DNA of 64,000 nucleotides from Nocardioidaceae bacterium (lineage in GTDB: Bacteria > Actinomycetota > Actinomycetes > Propionibacteriales > Nocardioidaceae): the NCBI GenBank assembly GCA_030655315.1, contig JAURVT010000001.1, positions 1-64,000 on the forward strand. The letters run 5' to 3'. Positions 15,312 to 24,282 of the stretch are shown piece by piece (within the stretch, counting starts at the first letter, position 1; each line of letters opens with the position of its first letter). The notes below the pieces were generated by a model. That model did not search any database, was not told where the DNA came from, and saw only the letters and a list, made by a program, of their open reading frames with translations. The position numbers were made by a program, and so were the translations under genes.

Positions 15312-16802
15312 ATGAGACCTCCACGCACCGTGCACCTTCGACGTCCGCTCCTCGCCCTGCTGGCCCTGGCGCTCGCCTGGGGGATCGTGCCCTCCGCGTC
15401 GGGTGGGTCCGCCGACTCGACCACCCTGGGGAGCCGGGTGGACACGTTCGTGGGCGCCTACCTCGACCGGCACCGGCTGCCGGGGGCGACCGTCGCGGTG
15501 GTGCACGATGGCCGCGTCGTGCACGAGTCCGGGTACGGCCACGACGCCGACGGTCGGGACCTCACCGCGACGACCCGGATGCGCCTGGCGTCCGGGTCCA
15601 AGCCGGTCACCGCCTTGGCGGTCCTGCAGCTCGTCCAGGACGGCCGGGTGGATCTCGACGCGCCGGTCGTGCGCTACCTGCCCGACTTCGAGACCGAGGA
15701 CGGCCGCGAGGACGGCGTGACGGTGCGTCACCTGCTGGCGCAGACGTCCGGGCTCCCGAACCCGACCGTCGTCCCGCCGGCGCGGACCCTGCGGGAGGCG
15801 GCCGAGCGGACCCGGTCCCTGCGACTGTCGACCGCCCCGGGCACCCGGTACGCCTACAGCAACGCCAACTACTGGGTGGCGGCCCGCCTGGTGGAGGTCG
15901 TGTCGGGCCGTGACTTCTCCTCCTACCTCCGGGACCGGGTGTTCGCCCCGCTCGGCATGGAGCGGTCGGTGAACCGCACGAACACCGCCGACGCGGTCCC
16001 CGGCCTCGCGCGCGGTCACGTGACCGCCTGGGGCGGATCGGTGGCCGTCGGGTCGGTGGACCAGACGGTCTCGGGTGCCGGAGGGGTGATCAGCACGGCG
16101 CACGACATGGGCCTGTGGCTGGCCGCCCAGCAGCGGGACGGGCGCGCGCCCGACGGGACGTCGGTGCTCTCACCCGGGCTCGTGCGGGAGTCGCACCACG
16201 CTCAGCCGGGCACCGACGGCGTCGGCCTGGGATGGGACGGGGACGTGACGGAGTCGGGGCGGCCCCGGGTCGGCTACAGCGGGGTGGACGCGTCCGGCTG
16301 GAGCTCCCGGCAGGACCTCGTGCCGGGCACGGGCTACGGCGTCGTCGTCCTCGCCAACAGCACGAGCCCGACGATCGAGCACCCCTACGAGCTGAGCTCG
16401 GGCGTCCTCGAGCTGACCGAGGGAGGCGAGCCCGACCTGGGGACGCCCGTCGCCGTCCTGGTCGACCTCGCGCTCGGGGCGACCACCCTGCTCGTGCTGG
16501 CCGCGGGCGTGGTCGGCGTCGGACGGGCCGGACGGTGGGCCGCGCGTCGCCGGGGTCGTCGGGCGTGGAGGTCGGCGCTGCGTCTGGTGCCCCTCGGCGT
16601 CGCGCCGGCCGCTGCCGTGGCCCTCTTCGGGGTGGCTCCGTCCCTGCAGGACAACAGCTTGACGCCGACCGACGTCTTCTGGCTGTTCCCCTCCGCCACG
16701 GGGCTCCTGGCCGCGCTCGCGGCGGCGTCCACCGCCGTGCTCGTCACCCGTGGGTGGTGGATGGCCCGTCGCCGGCCGGCGCGAGGGACGGTCACGACGT
16801 AA
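15312..16802 (+). CDS. Membrane-anchored serine beta-lactamase-like hydrolase
   Basis: A 496-residue exported protein of the class C beta-lactamase/DD-peptidase (AmpH/EstB) superfamily. It starts with a signal peptide (RRPLLALLALALAW). The nucleophile motif SGSK is at about residue 96 and the YSN motif at about 182. The HSG-like third motif is not obvious. The C-terminal 120 residues form about four membrane helices (from TPVAVLVDLALGATTLLVLAAG), so the catalytic domain is tethered outside the membrane. Substrate is unknown: a D-amino-acid peptide or an ester are possibilities. It is followed 62 bases later by a DUF418 membrane gene. Confidence 0.85.
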   Translation: MRPPRTVHLRRPLLALLALALAWGIVPSASGGSADSTTLGSRVDTFVGAYLDRHRLPGATVAVVHDGRVVHESGYGHDADGRDLTATTRMRLASGSKPVTALAVLQLVQDGRVDLDAPVVRYLPDFETEDGREDGVTVRHLLAQTSGLPNPTVVPPARTLREAAERTRSLRLSTAPGTRYAYSNANYWVAARLVEVVSGRDFSSYLRDRVFAPLGMERSVNRTNTADAVPGLARGHVTAWGGSVAVGSVDQTVSGAGGVISTAHDMGLWLAAQQRDGRAPDGTSVLSPGLVRESHHAQPGTDGVGLGWDGDVTESGRPRVGYSGVDASGWSSRQDLVPGTGYGVVVLANSTSPTIEHPYELSSGVLELTEGGEPDLGTPVAVLVDLALGATTLLVLAAGVVGVGRAGRWAARRRGRRAWRSALRLVPLGVAPAAAVALFGVAPSLQDNSLTPTDVFWLFPSATGLLAALAAASTAVLVTRGWWMARRRPARGTVTT

Positions 16803-16864
16803 GTCTCCGGGCCCCCGACGTTCGACCGATGACGGTCGGCACCGCGGCGGCTTGAGTGGCACCC

Positions 16865-18016
16865 ATGACCGAGGACCTGCTCCGCCGCCCGACGCCGCTG
16901 ACGGACCGGGCCCTCGGCCCCGACCTGGCCCGGGGGTTCATGCTCCTGTTCATCGCCCTGGCCAACTCGCACTACTTCCTCAGCGGCCGCCCGGTGCTCG
17001 GGGGCTACCCGCAGGCAGGCTCACGGCTCGACTCCGTCGTCACCTGGGTGCTCTCGACGTTCGTCGACGGCCGGGCGTTCCCGATGTTCGGCCTGCTGTT
17101 CGGGTACGGCGTCGCCCAGATCGTGCGCCGGCAGGAGGCGCGGGGCCCGCGCGCGGTGCGGCGGATCCTGTGGCGACGCGCGCTCGCGCTGGTCGTCCTC
17201 GGGTTCCTGCACGCCACCCTGCTCTTCGCCGGGGACGTCCTCGGCGCGTACGGGGTGCTGCTGCTCGCCGGCGCGTGGATGGTGCGGTGGAGGGACCGCT
17301 GGCTGCTGCTGGTCGCGGTGCTGTTCTTCGCGCTGAACGCGATGCCCAGCCCTGACCTGTTCGTCCTGAGCCCTGCGCCGCCGGATGCCTCGATGCTGCC
17401 TCCCGATGCGGTGACCGCCGTCGTCGAGCGTGCGCAGGTGTCGGGCTTCGTCAGCCTGTTCGGTCCGCTCGGCTTCCTGTGCCCGTTCGTGGTCGGCCTG
17501 GTGGCGGGCAGGCGCCGGCTGCTCGAGCACCCCGAGCTGCACCGCCGGCTCCTCGGCGTCGTCGCGGTCGTCGGCGTCGGCGCCGCGGTGCTCGGCGCGC
17601 AGCCCGCGGCCCTCGTGCTCGCCGGGGTCCGGGGGCTGCCCGACCCGGTGGTGACCGAGCGGTTCGAGGCGCTGCACGACGCGACGGGCACGCTCGGCGG
17701 CTTCGGCTACGCCGCCCTGATCGTGCTGGTGGCCCTGCGGCTCGACGCGGGCCGTCGCCACCGGGTGGTCGACGCGGTCGCGGCCGTCGGCCAGCGGTCG
17801 ATGACCTGCTACCTGGCGCAGTCCGTCGTCTGGGCGCTGGTGTTCACGCCGTTCCTGCTCGACCTTTCGGGCACGCTCGACGTCACGTCGACCGCCCTGC
17901 TCGCGACCGCGACGTGGCTCGCCACCGTCGTCCTCGCGGACTGGATGCGTCGCACCGGCCGTCGCGGCCCGTTCGAGCGGCTCGTCCGGCGCGTCACGTA
18001 CGGGCGCTGGACGTGA
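16865..18016 (+). CDS. DUF418 domain-containing membrane protein
   Basis: A polytopic membrane protein of 383 residues with about nine to ten helices. The N-terminal segment RALGPDLARGFMLLFIALANSHYFL and the internal MFGLLFGYGVAQI are typical of the DUF418/YeiB family. The conserved C-terminal DUF418 region is about 230-383 (VGQRSMTCYLAQSVVWALVF). The function is unknown; resemblance to acyltransferase-3 membrane enzymes suggests envelope modification, which is inference. The ATG at 16865 is preferred to a GTG 9 bases earlier. A strong hairpin follows the stop. Confidence 0.85.
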   Translation: MTEDLLRRPTPLTDRALGPDLARGFMLLFIALANSHYFLSGRPVLGGYPQAGSRLDSVVTWVLSTFVDGRAFPMFGLLFGYGVAQIVRRQEARGPRAVRRILWRRALALVVLGFLHATLLFAGDVLGAYGVLLLAGAWMVRWRDRWLLLVAVLFFALNAMPSPDLFVLSPAPPDASMLPPDAVTAVVERAQVSGFVSLFGPLGFLCPFVVGLVAGRRRLLEHPELHRRLLGVVAVVGVGAAVLGAQPAALVLAGVRGLPDPVVTERFEALHDATGTLGGFGYAALIVLVALRLDAGRRHRVVDAVAAVGQRSMTCYLAQSVVWALVFTPFLLDLSGTLDVTSTALLATATWLATVVLADWMRRTGRRGPFERLVRRVTYGRWT

Positions 18017-18019
18017 CGA

Positions 18020-18061
18020 ACCCCCGCTCACCGTGGAGAGCACGCCACGGTCGGCGGGGGT
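18020..18061. terminator. Bidirectional hairpin terminator between DUF418 and iolA
   Basis: Arms at 18020-18036 and 18045-18061 match at 15 of 17 positions around an 8-base loop. The two flanking genes converge on it. It has no U-tract, as usual in high-GC actinomycetes. Confidence 0.7.
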
Positions 18062-18093
18062 CCACCACGACCTCGTGGTGTCGGCGGACGGGA

Positions 18094-19587
18094 TCAGGTG
18101 TTCTGGGGGAAGCCCAGGTTGATGCCGCCGTGGGAGGGGTCGAGCCAGCGGGTGGTGACGACCTTGCCGCGGGTGAAGAAGTGCACGCCCTCGGTGCCGT
18201 GGGCGTGGGTGTCGCCGAAGAGGCTGTTCTTCCAGCCGCCGAAGGAGAAGTAGGCCATCGGCACCGGGACGGGCACGTTGATGCCGATCATGCCGACGGT
18301 GACCTCGTTCTGGAACTTGCGCGCGGCGCCGCCGTCGTTGGTGAACAGCGCGGTGCCGTTGCCGTAGGGGTTGGCGTTGATCAGGTCGACGGCCTCGTCG
18401 TAGGTGTCCACGCGCAGGACCGACAGCACGGGGCCGAAGATCTCGTCGGTGTAGACGCTCATGTCGGGCGTGACGTGGTCGAACAGGGTGGGCCCGACGA
18501 AGAATCCCTTGCCGTCGGCGTCGGGCTGCACGGTACGGCCGTCGACGACGAGCTTGGCGCCCGCGGACTCGCCGGCGTCGACGTACCCCGAGACGCGGTC
18601 CTGCGAGGCGGCGGTGACCAGGGGGCCCATGTCGCACCCGCGGGTGCCGTCGCCGGTGACCAGACCGGTGGCGCGGTCGTGGATCTTCGCGACGAGCTCG
18701 TCGGCGACGTCGCCGACCGCGACCAGGGCCGAGATGGCCATGCAGCGCTCGCCCGCGGAGCCGAAGCCGGCGTTGATGGCGGCGTCGGCGGCCAGATCGA
18801 GGTCGGCGTCGGGCAGGACGACCATGTGGTTCTTCGCGCCGCCGAGGGCCTGGACGCGCTTGCCGTGGGCGGTGCCCGTCTCGTAGACGTAGCGGGCGAT
18901 GGGGGTGGACCCGACGAACGACGCGGACGCGATGTCGGGGTGCGTCAGCAGGCCGTCGACGGCGACCTTGTCGCCCTGCAGGACGTTGAAGACGCCGTCG
19001 GGGAGCCCGGCCTCCTTCCACAGCTGCGCCATCCAGATCGCGGCGGTGGGGACCTTCTCCGAGGGCTTGAGGACGACGGTGTTGCCCGCGGCGATCGCGA
19101 CGGGGAAGAACCACATCGGGACCATCGCGGGGAAGTTGAACGGGCTGATGATCGCGACCGGGCCGAGCGGCTGACGGGTCGAGTGCACGTCGACGCCGGT
19201 GGAGGCGTTCTCGGTGAAGGCGCCCTTGAGCAGGTGCGGCATGCCGCACGCGAACTCGACGACCTCCTGGCCGCGGGCGACCTCGCCGGCGGCGTCGGAC
19301 AGCACCTTGCCGTGCTCGGAGGTGATGATCGCGGCGAGCTCGGGAGCGCGCGCGTTGAGCAGCTCGCGGAACGCGAACAGGATCTGGGTGCGCTTGGTCA
19401 GCGACGTGTCGCGCCAGCCGGGGAACGCCGCGGTGGCGGCGGCGACGGCGGCCTGCACGTCGTCCTGCGACGCGAGGTCGACCTGGCCGGTGACCTCGCC
19501 GGTCGCGGGGTTGGTGACGTCGGCGGTGCGGCCGCCCGTGCCGGGCACGGACGCCCCGCCGATCCAGTGGTTGATCGAGGTGGTCAT
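18094..19587 (-). CDS. iolA: Methylmalonate-semialdehyde dehydrogenase (acylating)
   Basis: CoA-acylating aldehyde dehydrogenase that converts malonate semialdehyde to acetyl-CoA, the last step of inositol breakdown; it is also called mmsA. The 497 residues show the ALDH fold with PFNFPAMVP, the cofactor motif FVGSTPIARYVYE, the catalytic Cys in SAGERCMA (about 283), and the family-specific KNHMVVLPDADLD. Its ribosome site is strong (TGAGGAGG). It is the last gene of the minus-strand inositol operon, 30 bases after the TIM-barrel gene. Confidence 0.92.
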   Translation of the reverse strand: MTTSINHWIGGASVPGTGGRTADVTNPATGEVTGQVDLASQDDVQAAVAAATAAFPGWRDTSLTKRTQILFAFRELLNARAPELAAIITSEHGKVLSDAAGEVARGQEVVEFACGMPHLLKGAFTENASTGVDVHSTRQPLGPVAIISPFNFPAMVPMWFFPVAIAAGNTVVLKPSEKVPTAAIWMAQLWKEAGLPDGVFNVLQGDKVAVDGLLTHPDIASASFVGSTPIARYVYETGTAHGKRVQALGGAKNHMVVLPDADLDLAADAAINAGFGSAGERCMAISALVAVGDVADELVAKIHDRATGLVTGDGTRGCDMGPLVTAASQDRVSGYVDAGESAGAKLVVDGRTVQPDADGKGFFVGPTLFDHVTPDMSVYTDEIFGPVLSVLRVDTYDEAVDLINANPYGNGTALFTNDGGAARKFQNEVTVGMIGINVPVPVPMAYFSFGGWKNSLFGDTHAHGTEGVHFFTRGKVVTTRWLDPSHGGINLGFPQNT

Positions 19588-19616
19588 GGGTTCCTCCTCA
19601 GGAACGCAGGCGCTGC

Positions 19617-20534
19617 TCAGGCCTGCTGGGTGCCGATCTCGACGTGGTTGCCGCAGCCGGACAGGTACGTGTGGGTGCGGCGCGCGATCGGGAACGGGGT
19701 GTCGGGGTGGCAGGGGTAGAGGTCCTGCTCGACGATCGCGTACAGCTGGCGGTCGAGCTTCTCCACCTCGGCGATGACCTCGGAGAGGTCGGGCACGCCC
19801 TGGGGCGGCTCGATCATGACGCCGAGCTTGACCGCGGCGGGGAACGTCAGGTCCTCGGCCTCGACCTGCGCGACGATCGCGGGGTCGACCTGCTTGAGGT
19901 GCAGGTAGCCGATGCGGTCGGGGTAGCGCTGGATCAGCTCGATGTTGTCGCCGCCGTAGTACGACACGTGGCCGGTGTCGAGGCACAGGTTCACGTAGCG
20001 GGGGTCGGTCTTCTCCAGGAAGCGCTCGATGTCCTTCTGGTAGCCCACGTGGCTGTCGGCGTGGGAGTGGAACTGCAGCTTCAGGCCGTACTCGTCGAGG
20101 ATGCGGCGGCCGAGCTCGTCGTGGCCCGTGGTGATGGCCTCCCACCCCTCGGCGCCGAGCTCGCGGGGCTCGATGTCCGCGCCGGTCTTGTGGTCGCGGA
20201 ACAGGTCGGGGATGACGACGATGTGCTCGCCGCCGACGGCCTTGGTCAGCGCGGCGACGTCGGTGACCTGCTTCCAGACCGCGTCCCACGTGTTCGGGCG
20301 GTGCAGCGCGGAGAAGACGGTGCCGGCCGAGACCTTGAGCTGGTGCTGGTCGAGCTTGTCCTGCAGCTCGCTCGGGTCCGTCGGCAGGTAGCCGTAGGGG
20401 CCCAGCTCGATCCAGTCGTAGCCCGACGCGCGGACCTCGTGCAGGAAGCGGTCGGCGGTGGTCTGCTCGGGGTCGTCGGCGAACCAGACGCCCCAGGAGT
20501 CCGGGGCCGAGCCGATGACGATGCGTGCGTTCAC
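19617..20534 (-). CDS. iolE: TIM-barrel inosose dehydratase (IolE-like)
   Basis: A 305-residue sugar-phosphate isomerase/epimerase-like TIM barrel. Metal-binding residues typical of the fold are visible (IELGPYGY, LQFHSHADSHVG, NLCLDTGHVSYYG, YLHLKQVD). In this operon the missing step is dehydration of 2-keto-myo-inositol, so I assign inosose dehydratase; an IolI-type isomerase is the alternative. The start is GTG 20534 with GGAGGAA upstream. The opening SAPDSWGVWF differs from the classical IolE start, so the assignment rests mainly on context. Confidence 0.75.
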   Translation of the reverse strand: MNARIVIGSAPDSWGVWFADDPEQTTADRFLHEVRASGYDWIELGPYGYLPTDPSELQDKLDQHQLKVSAGTVFSALHRPNTWDAVWKQVTDVAALTKAVGGEHIVVIPDLFRDHKTGADIEPRELGAEGWEAITTGHDELGRRILDEYGLKLQFHSHADSHVGYQKDIERFLEKTDPRYVNLCLDTGHVSYYGGDNIELIQRYPDRIGYLHLKQVDPAIVAQVEAEDLTFPAAVKLGVMIEPPQGVPDLSEVIAEVEKLDRQLYAIVEQDLYPCHPDTPFPIARRTHTYLSGCGNHVEIGTQQA

Positions 20535-20575
20535 GTGTGATTCCTCCGGGGTGCCAGGGTGGTCGAGGGTGGCGG

Positions 20576-22501
20576 TCAGTGGGTCGGGATGGTCGGCGGC
20601 GCGAGGTGGAGGCGCTGCGTGGCCTTGTGGGTCTCGTAGACCGTGCGGGCCTGCTGGGTCGAGTCGAGCGTGGAGACCTCGCTGACGGGCACGTCCCACC
20701 ACGACGCCGAGTCGGGCGCGCCGATCAGCGGGTCGGTCTCGACGTGCACGACGGTGCTCGTGGTCGACGCCTTGGCGGCGCGGATCGCGGCGGCGAGCTC
20801 GTCGTTGCTCGCGACCTTGACGACCTCGACGCCGAGGCTGGCGGCGTTGGCGGCGAGGTCGACGGGCAGCAGGCCGCCGTCGAGGCGTCCGGTCTCGGAC
20901 GAGCGGGCGCGGTACCGGGTGCCGAAGCGCTGGGAGCCGAGCGACTCCGACAGCGAGCCGATCGACGCGAACCCGTGGTTCTGCACCAGGATGACGATCA
21001 CCTTGAGGTCCTCCTGCACCGCGGTGACGAGCTCGGTGGCCATCATCAGGTAGGAGCCGTCGCCGACCATGACGAAGACGTCGCGGTCGGGGCACGCCAT
21101 CGCGACGCCCAGGCCGCCGGCGACCTCGTAGCCCATGCAGGAGTAGCCGTACTCGACGTGGTAGCCCTTGCTGTCGCGCGTGCGCCACAGCTTGTGCAGG
21201 TCGCCGGGCATCGAGCCGGCCGCGCACACGACGACGTCGCGCGGGTCGGACAGCTCGTTGACGAGCCCGAGCACCTCGCCCTGGGTGAGCAGGCCGCCGG
21301 CGCCGGCCTGCGGCACCTCGGGGTGGTAGGTCGCGTCGACCGTCGCGTCCCAGGTCGCCTTCCAGGTCGCGGTGTCGCGGACGACGTCCTCGCCGACGCG
21401 GAAGTCCTGGAGCGCCTGGGTGAGCGCGACGAGCGACTCGCGCGCGTCGGCCGTGACGGCCAGGCCGGACTGCTTGACCGAGTCGAGCGGCGCGACGTTG
21501 ATGTTGACGAACCGCACGTCCTCGGCCCCGAACGCGGTACGGCTGGCGGTGGTGAAGTCGGAGTAGCGGGTGCCGATGCCGATCACGACGTCGGCGGTCT
21601 CGGCGTACGCGTTGGCCGCCGTGGTGCCGGTGGAGCCGATGGCGCCGAGGCACTGCGGGTGCGCGTCGGGCAGCGTGCCCTTGCCGGCCTGGCTCTGGCC
21701 GACGGGGATGCCGGTGGCCTCGCTGAACGCGGCGAGCGCGTCGGTGGCCTGGCTGTAGTGGACGCCGCCGCCCGCGACGACGAGCGGACGCCGCGCCGAC
21801 GCGATGATCTCCGCGGCCTGCTCGACGAGCACCGTCTCGGGGACGGGACGCGCGACGTGCCAGACCCGCTTGGCGAACAGCGCGACGGGCCAGTCGTGGG
21901 CCTGCGCCTGGACGTCCTGCGGGAGGCAGACGGTGACCGTGCCGGTCTCGGACGGGTCGGTGAGCACGCGCATCGCGGCGAGCATGGCCGCCGGCAGCTG
22001 CTCGGGACGCCAGATCCGGTCGAAGTAGCGCGACACCGGACGGAAGCAGTCGTTGACGGTGACGTCGCCCGACTGCGGCAGCTCGAGCTCCTGCAGCAGC
22101 GGTGACGCGCTGCGGTCGGCGAAGGTGTCGGCCGGCAGCAGCAGCACGGGCAGCCGGTTGATCGTGGCGAGCGCGGCCCCGGTGACCATGTTGGTCGCGC
22201 CCGGGCCGACGCTGGTGCTGACCGCGTAGGTCTGCAGGCGGTCGCGCATGCGCGCGAACGCGGCGGCGGAGTGCACCATCGCCTGCTCGTTGCGTCCGAG
22301 CACGTAGGGCAGCGCGTCGGGCTCCTCGAGCTCGGCCTGCAGCAGCGCCTGGCCGAGGCCCGCGACGTTGCCGTGGCCGAAGATCCCGAAGCACCCGGCG
22401 AACAGCCGCTGCTCCTGGCCGTCGCGCTCGGAGTGCTGCGCGGCGAGGAAGCGGACGATCGCCTGCGCGACGGTCAGCCGCACGGTCGTGGGCTCGGACA
22501 T
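20576..22501 (-). CDS. iolD: 3D-(3,5/4)-trihydroxycyclohexane-1,2-dione hydrolase
   Basis: Thiamine-diphosphate enzyme that opens the inositol-derived ring to 5-deoxyglucuronate. The 641 residues show the three acetolactate-synthase-like domains: an N-terminal PYR domain (GRNEQAMVHSAAAFARM, GPGATNMVTG), a central domain (GGGVHYSQA) and a C-terminal PP domain (GDGSYLMMATELVTA). The length is normal. Its ATG overlaps the iolB stop by one base (TGATG). Confidence 0.95.
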   Translation of the reverse strand: MSEPTTVRLTVAQAIVRFLAAQHSERDGQEQRLFAGCFGIFGHGNVAGLGQALLQAELEEPDALPYVLGRNEQAMVHSAAAFARMRDRLQTYAVSTSVGPGATNMVTGAALATINRLPVLLLPADTFADRSASPLLQELELPQSGDVTVNDCFRPVSRYFDRIWRPEQLPAAMLAAMRVLTDPSETGTVTVCLPQDVQAQAHDWPVALFAKRVWHVARPVPETVLVEQAAEIIASARRPLVVAGGGVHYSQATDALAAFSEATGIPVGQSQAGKGTLPDAHPQCLGAIGSTGTTAANAYAETADVVIGIGTRYSDFTTASRTAFGAEDVRFVNINVAPLDSVKQSGLAVTADARESLVALTQALQDFRVGEDVVRDTATWKATWDATVDATYHPEVPQAGAGGLLTQGEVLGLVNELSDPRDVVVCAAGSMPGDLHKLWRTRDSKGYHVEYGYSCMGYEVAGGLGVAMACPDRDVFVMVGDGSYLMMATELVTAVQEDLKVIVILVQNHGFASIGSLSESLGSQRFGTRYRARSSETGRLDGGLLPVDLAANAASLGVEVVKVASNDELAAAIRAAKASTTSTVVHVETDPLIGAPDSASWWDVPVSEVSTLDSTQQARTVYETHKATQRLHLAPPTIPTH

Positions 22502-23370
22502 CACTGGCCTCCTGCTGCGGGACGGACACGGGGGTCGATCTCGGTGTCGGCCCAGGTGTCGCGCACCCAGGTCTGGTCGGGGTGGTCGCTGATCCGCCAC
22601 GCGCGCTCGCCCGGGCCGGCCATCACGTTCAGGTAGTACATGTCGTGGCCCGGCGCCGCGACGCACGGCCCGTGCCACCCGAACGGCACCAGCGCGGTGT
22701 CGCGGTCGCGCACCTCCAGGAGCACGTCGATCTCGCCGGCGGGGCTGCTGCTGGTGCGGTGGAAGCCGAAGCCGGGCTGCCCGGCGGGTCCGGCCGCGAT
22801 CTCGAAGTAGTAGATCTCCTCGAGGCGCGACTCGTGCTCGGTCTCCTCGTCGTGCTTGTGCGCGGGGTAGCTCGACCAGTTGCCACCGGGCGTGATCACC
22901 TCGCACGCGATGAGCGCGCCGGCCTCGAACGCGTCGACGGTGCCGAAGTTGCGCACCTGGCGGCTGGCCTGGCCGGCGCCGCGCATCTCGACGGCGACGT
23001 CGGCACGCGGGCCGTAGCGGAACGGGAGCGCCCGGTCGGTGCGCGCGCCGGTCAGGGCGAAGCGGCCGCCGGCCGCGGACGTCAGCGTGACGCTGCTGCG
23101 GACGGGCAGGTAGGCGACGTCGGTGGGCCCGGCGAAGACGTCGGGGCGCCCGGCGAGCTCGTGCGTCTCGTCGCCGACGGTGACGGTGACGCCGCCGCTG
23201 AGCGGGACGACGAACATCTCCTCGCCGCCGGTGTCGACGGTGCGCGTGGCGCCGGCGTCCAGGTTGAGCACGCGCAGGCTGCAGTGCTCCCAGCCGGCGG
23301 ACTCGGGCGTGACGAGGAGGTCCCAGCCGTCCGTGGCGGACGTGCCGGCGGGCAGGTGGTGGTCGGTCAT
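22501..23370 (-). CDS. iolB: 5-deoxy-glucuronate isomerase
   Basis: Isomerises 5-deoxy-glucuronate to 2-deoxy-5-keto-gluconate. A 289-residue bicupin (KduI/IolB family). The metal-binding cluster HKHDEETEHESRLEEIYYFE (about 181-200) supplies His and Glu ligands, and a second cupin motif lies near GWHGPCVAAPGHDMYYLNVMAG. It sits between the aldolase gene and iolD, coupled to iolD. Confidence 0.94.
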   Translation of the reverse strand: MTDHHLPAGTSATDGWDLLVTPESAGWEHCSLRVLNLDAGATRTVDTGGEEMFVVPLSGGVTVTVGDETHELAGRPDVFAGPTDVAYLPVRSSVTLTSAAGGRFALTGARTDRALPFRYGPRADVAVEMRGAGQASRQVRNFGTVDAFEAGALIACEVITPGGNWSSYPAHKHDEETEHESRLEEIYYFEIAAGPAGQPGFGFHRTSSSPAGEIDVLLEVRDRDTALVPFGWHGPCVAAPGHDMYYLNVMAGPGERAWRISDHPDQTWVRDTWADTEIDPRVRPAAGGQ

Positions 23371-23384
23371 CAGGGGCTCCTTCC

Positions 23385-24281
23385 TCAGTGGACGAGCGAG
23401 ACGGCGGTGTCGACGGCGCCGGCGACGTCGTCGTCGGCGGGGAACAGCAGGGAGCGGCCCACCACGAGGCCGCGGACCGGCGCGATCGCCAGCGCCTTGG
23501 ACCACGACGCGTAGACCTCGTCGGACGAGCCCGTCGGATCGCCGCCGAGCAGCAGCGTGGGCAGGTTGGTGGCCTCCATGACGCGCTCCATCTCCTCCAC
23601 CACGGGCAGCTTCATCCAGGTGTACGCGCTGGAGCCGCCGAGGCCCTGGGTGATGGCGACCGACTTCACGACGGCCTCGACCGACAGGTCGTTGACCACC
23701 TTGCCGTCGACGCGGCGTGACATGAAGGGCTCGACCATCGCGACGAGCTCGGCACGGTTGAGGTCGCTGACGGCCTCGGCGCACGCCTCGAGCGTCGCGA
23801 GCGACCCGGTGTCGTCGAGGTCGATCCGGGTGAGCATCTTGGCGCCCTCGAAGCCGGACTCGACGGTCGAGCGCACGTCGTAGCCCGTCATCCGGTCGTC
23901 CATCTCGAACGCCGAGCCGGCCAGGCCGCCGCGGTTCATCGACGAGAAGACGACCTTGTCCTCGAGCGCGCCGAGCAGCAGGAGGTCCTCGAGGATGTCG
24001 GCGGTGCCGAGCACGCCGTCGACGCCCGGACGCGACAACGCGGTGCGCAGGCGGTCGATGACGTCGCGCCGGTTGGCCATCGCGTCCGCGCGGCCGGCCG
24101 CGGCCAGGGCCCCGCGGGCGGGGTGGTCGCAGGCGACGATCATCAGCCGGCCGTCGGCGGGGAGCAGCGGTCGTCGGCTGCGGCTCGCGAGGAGGCGCTT
24201 GACGCGACCGGGGTCGGTGGCGCGCACGTCGCGCAGCTCGTCCTGGTCCGCGACGAAACCGCCGGTGGAGAACAGCGACAT
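23385..24281 (-). CDS. Cgl0159-family (beta/alpha)8 aldolase, probable 2-deoxy-5-keto-gluconate-6-phosphate aldolase
   Basis: A 298-residue class I-like aldolase barrel of the family known from actinobacterial inositol loci. The inositol operon needs an enzyme to split 2-deoxy-5-keto-gluconate-6-phosphate into malonate semialdehyde and dihydroxyacetone phosphate, and no IolJ homolog is present. This protein fills that slot. A likely Schiff-base lysine lies in SAYTWMKLPVVEE, and other barrel motifs include MIVACDHPARGAL and LLLGGDPTG. It is separated by one base from iolC. The reaction is inferred from context. Confidence 0.8.
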   Translation of the reverse strand: MSLFSTGGFVADQDELRDVRATDPGRVKRLLASRSRRPLLPADGRLMIVACDHPARGALAAAGRADAMANRRDVIDRLRTALSRPGVDGVLGTADILEDLLLLGALEDKVVFSSMNRGGLAGSAFEMDDRMTGYDVRSTVESGFEGAKMLTRIDLDDTGSLATLEACAEAVSDLNRAELVAMVEPFMSRRVDGKVVNDLSVEAVVKSVAITQGLGGSSAYTWMKLPVVEEMERVMEATNLPTLLLGGDPTGSSDEVYASWSKALAIAPVRGLVVGRSLLFPADDDVAGAVDTAVSLVH

Positions 24282-24282
24282 G

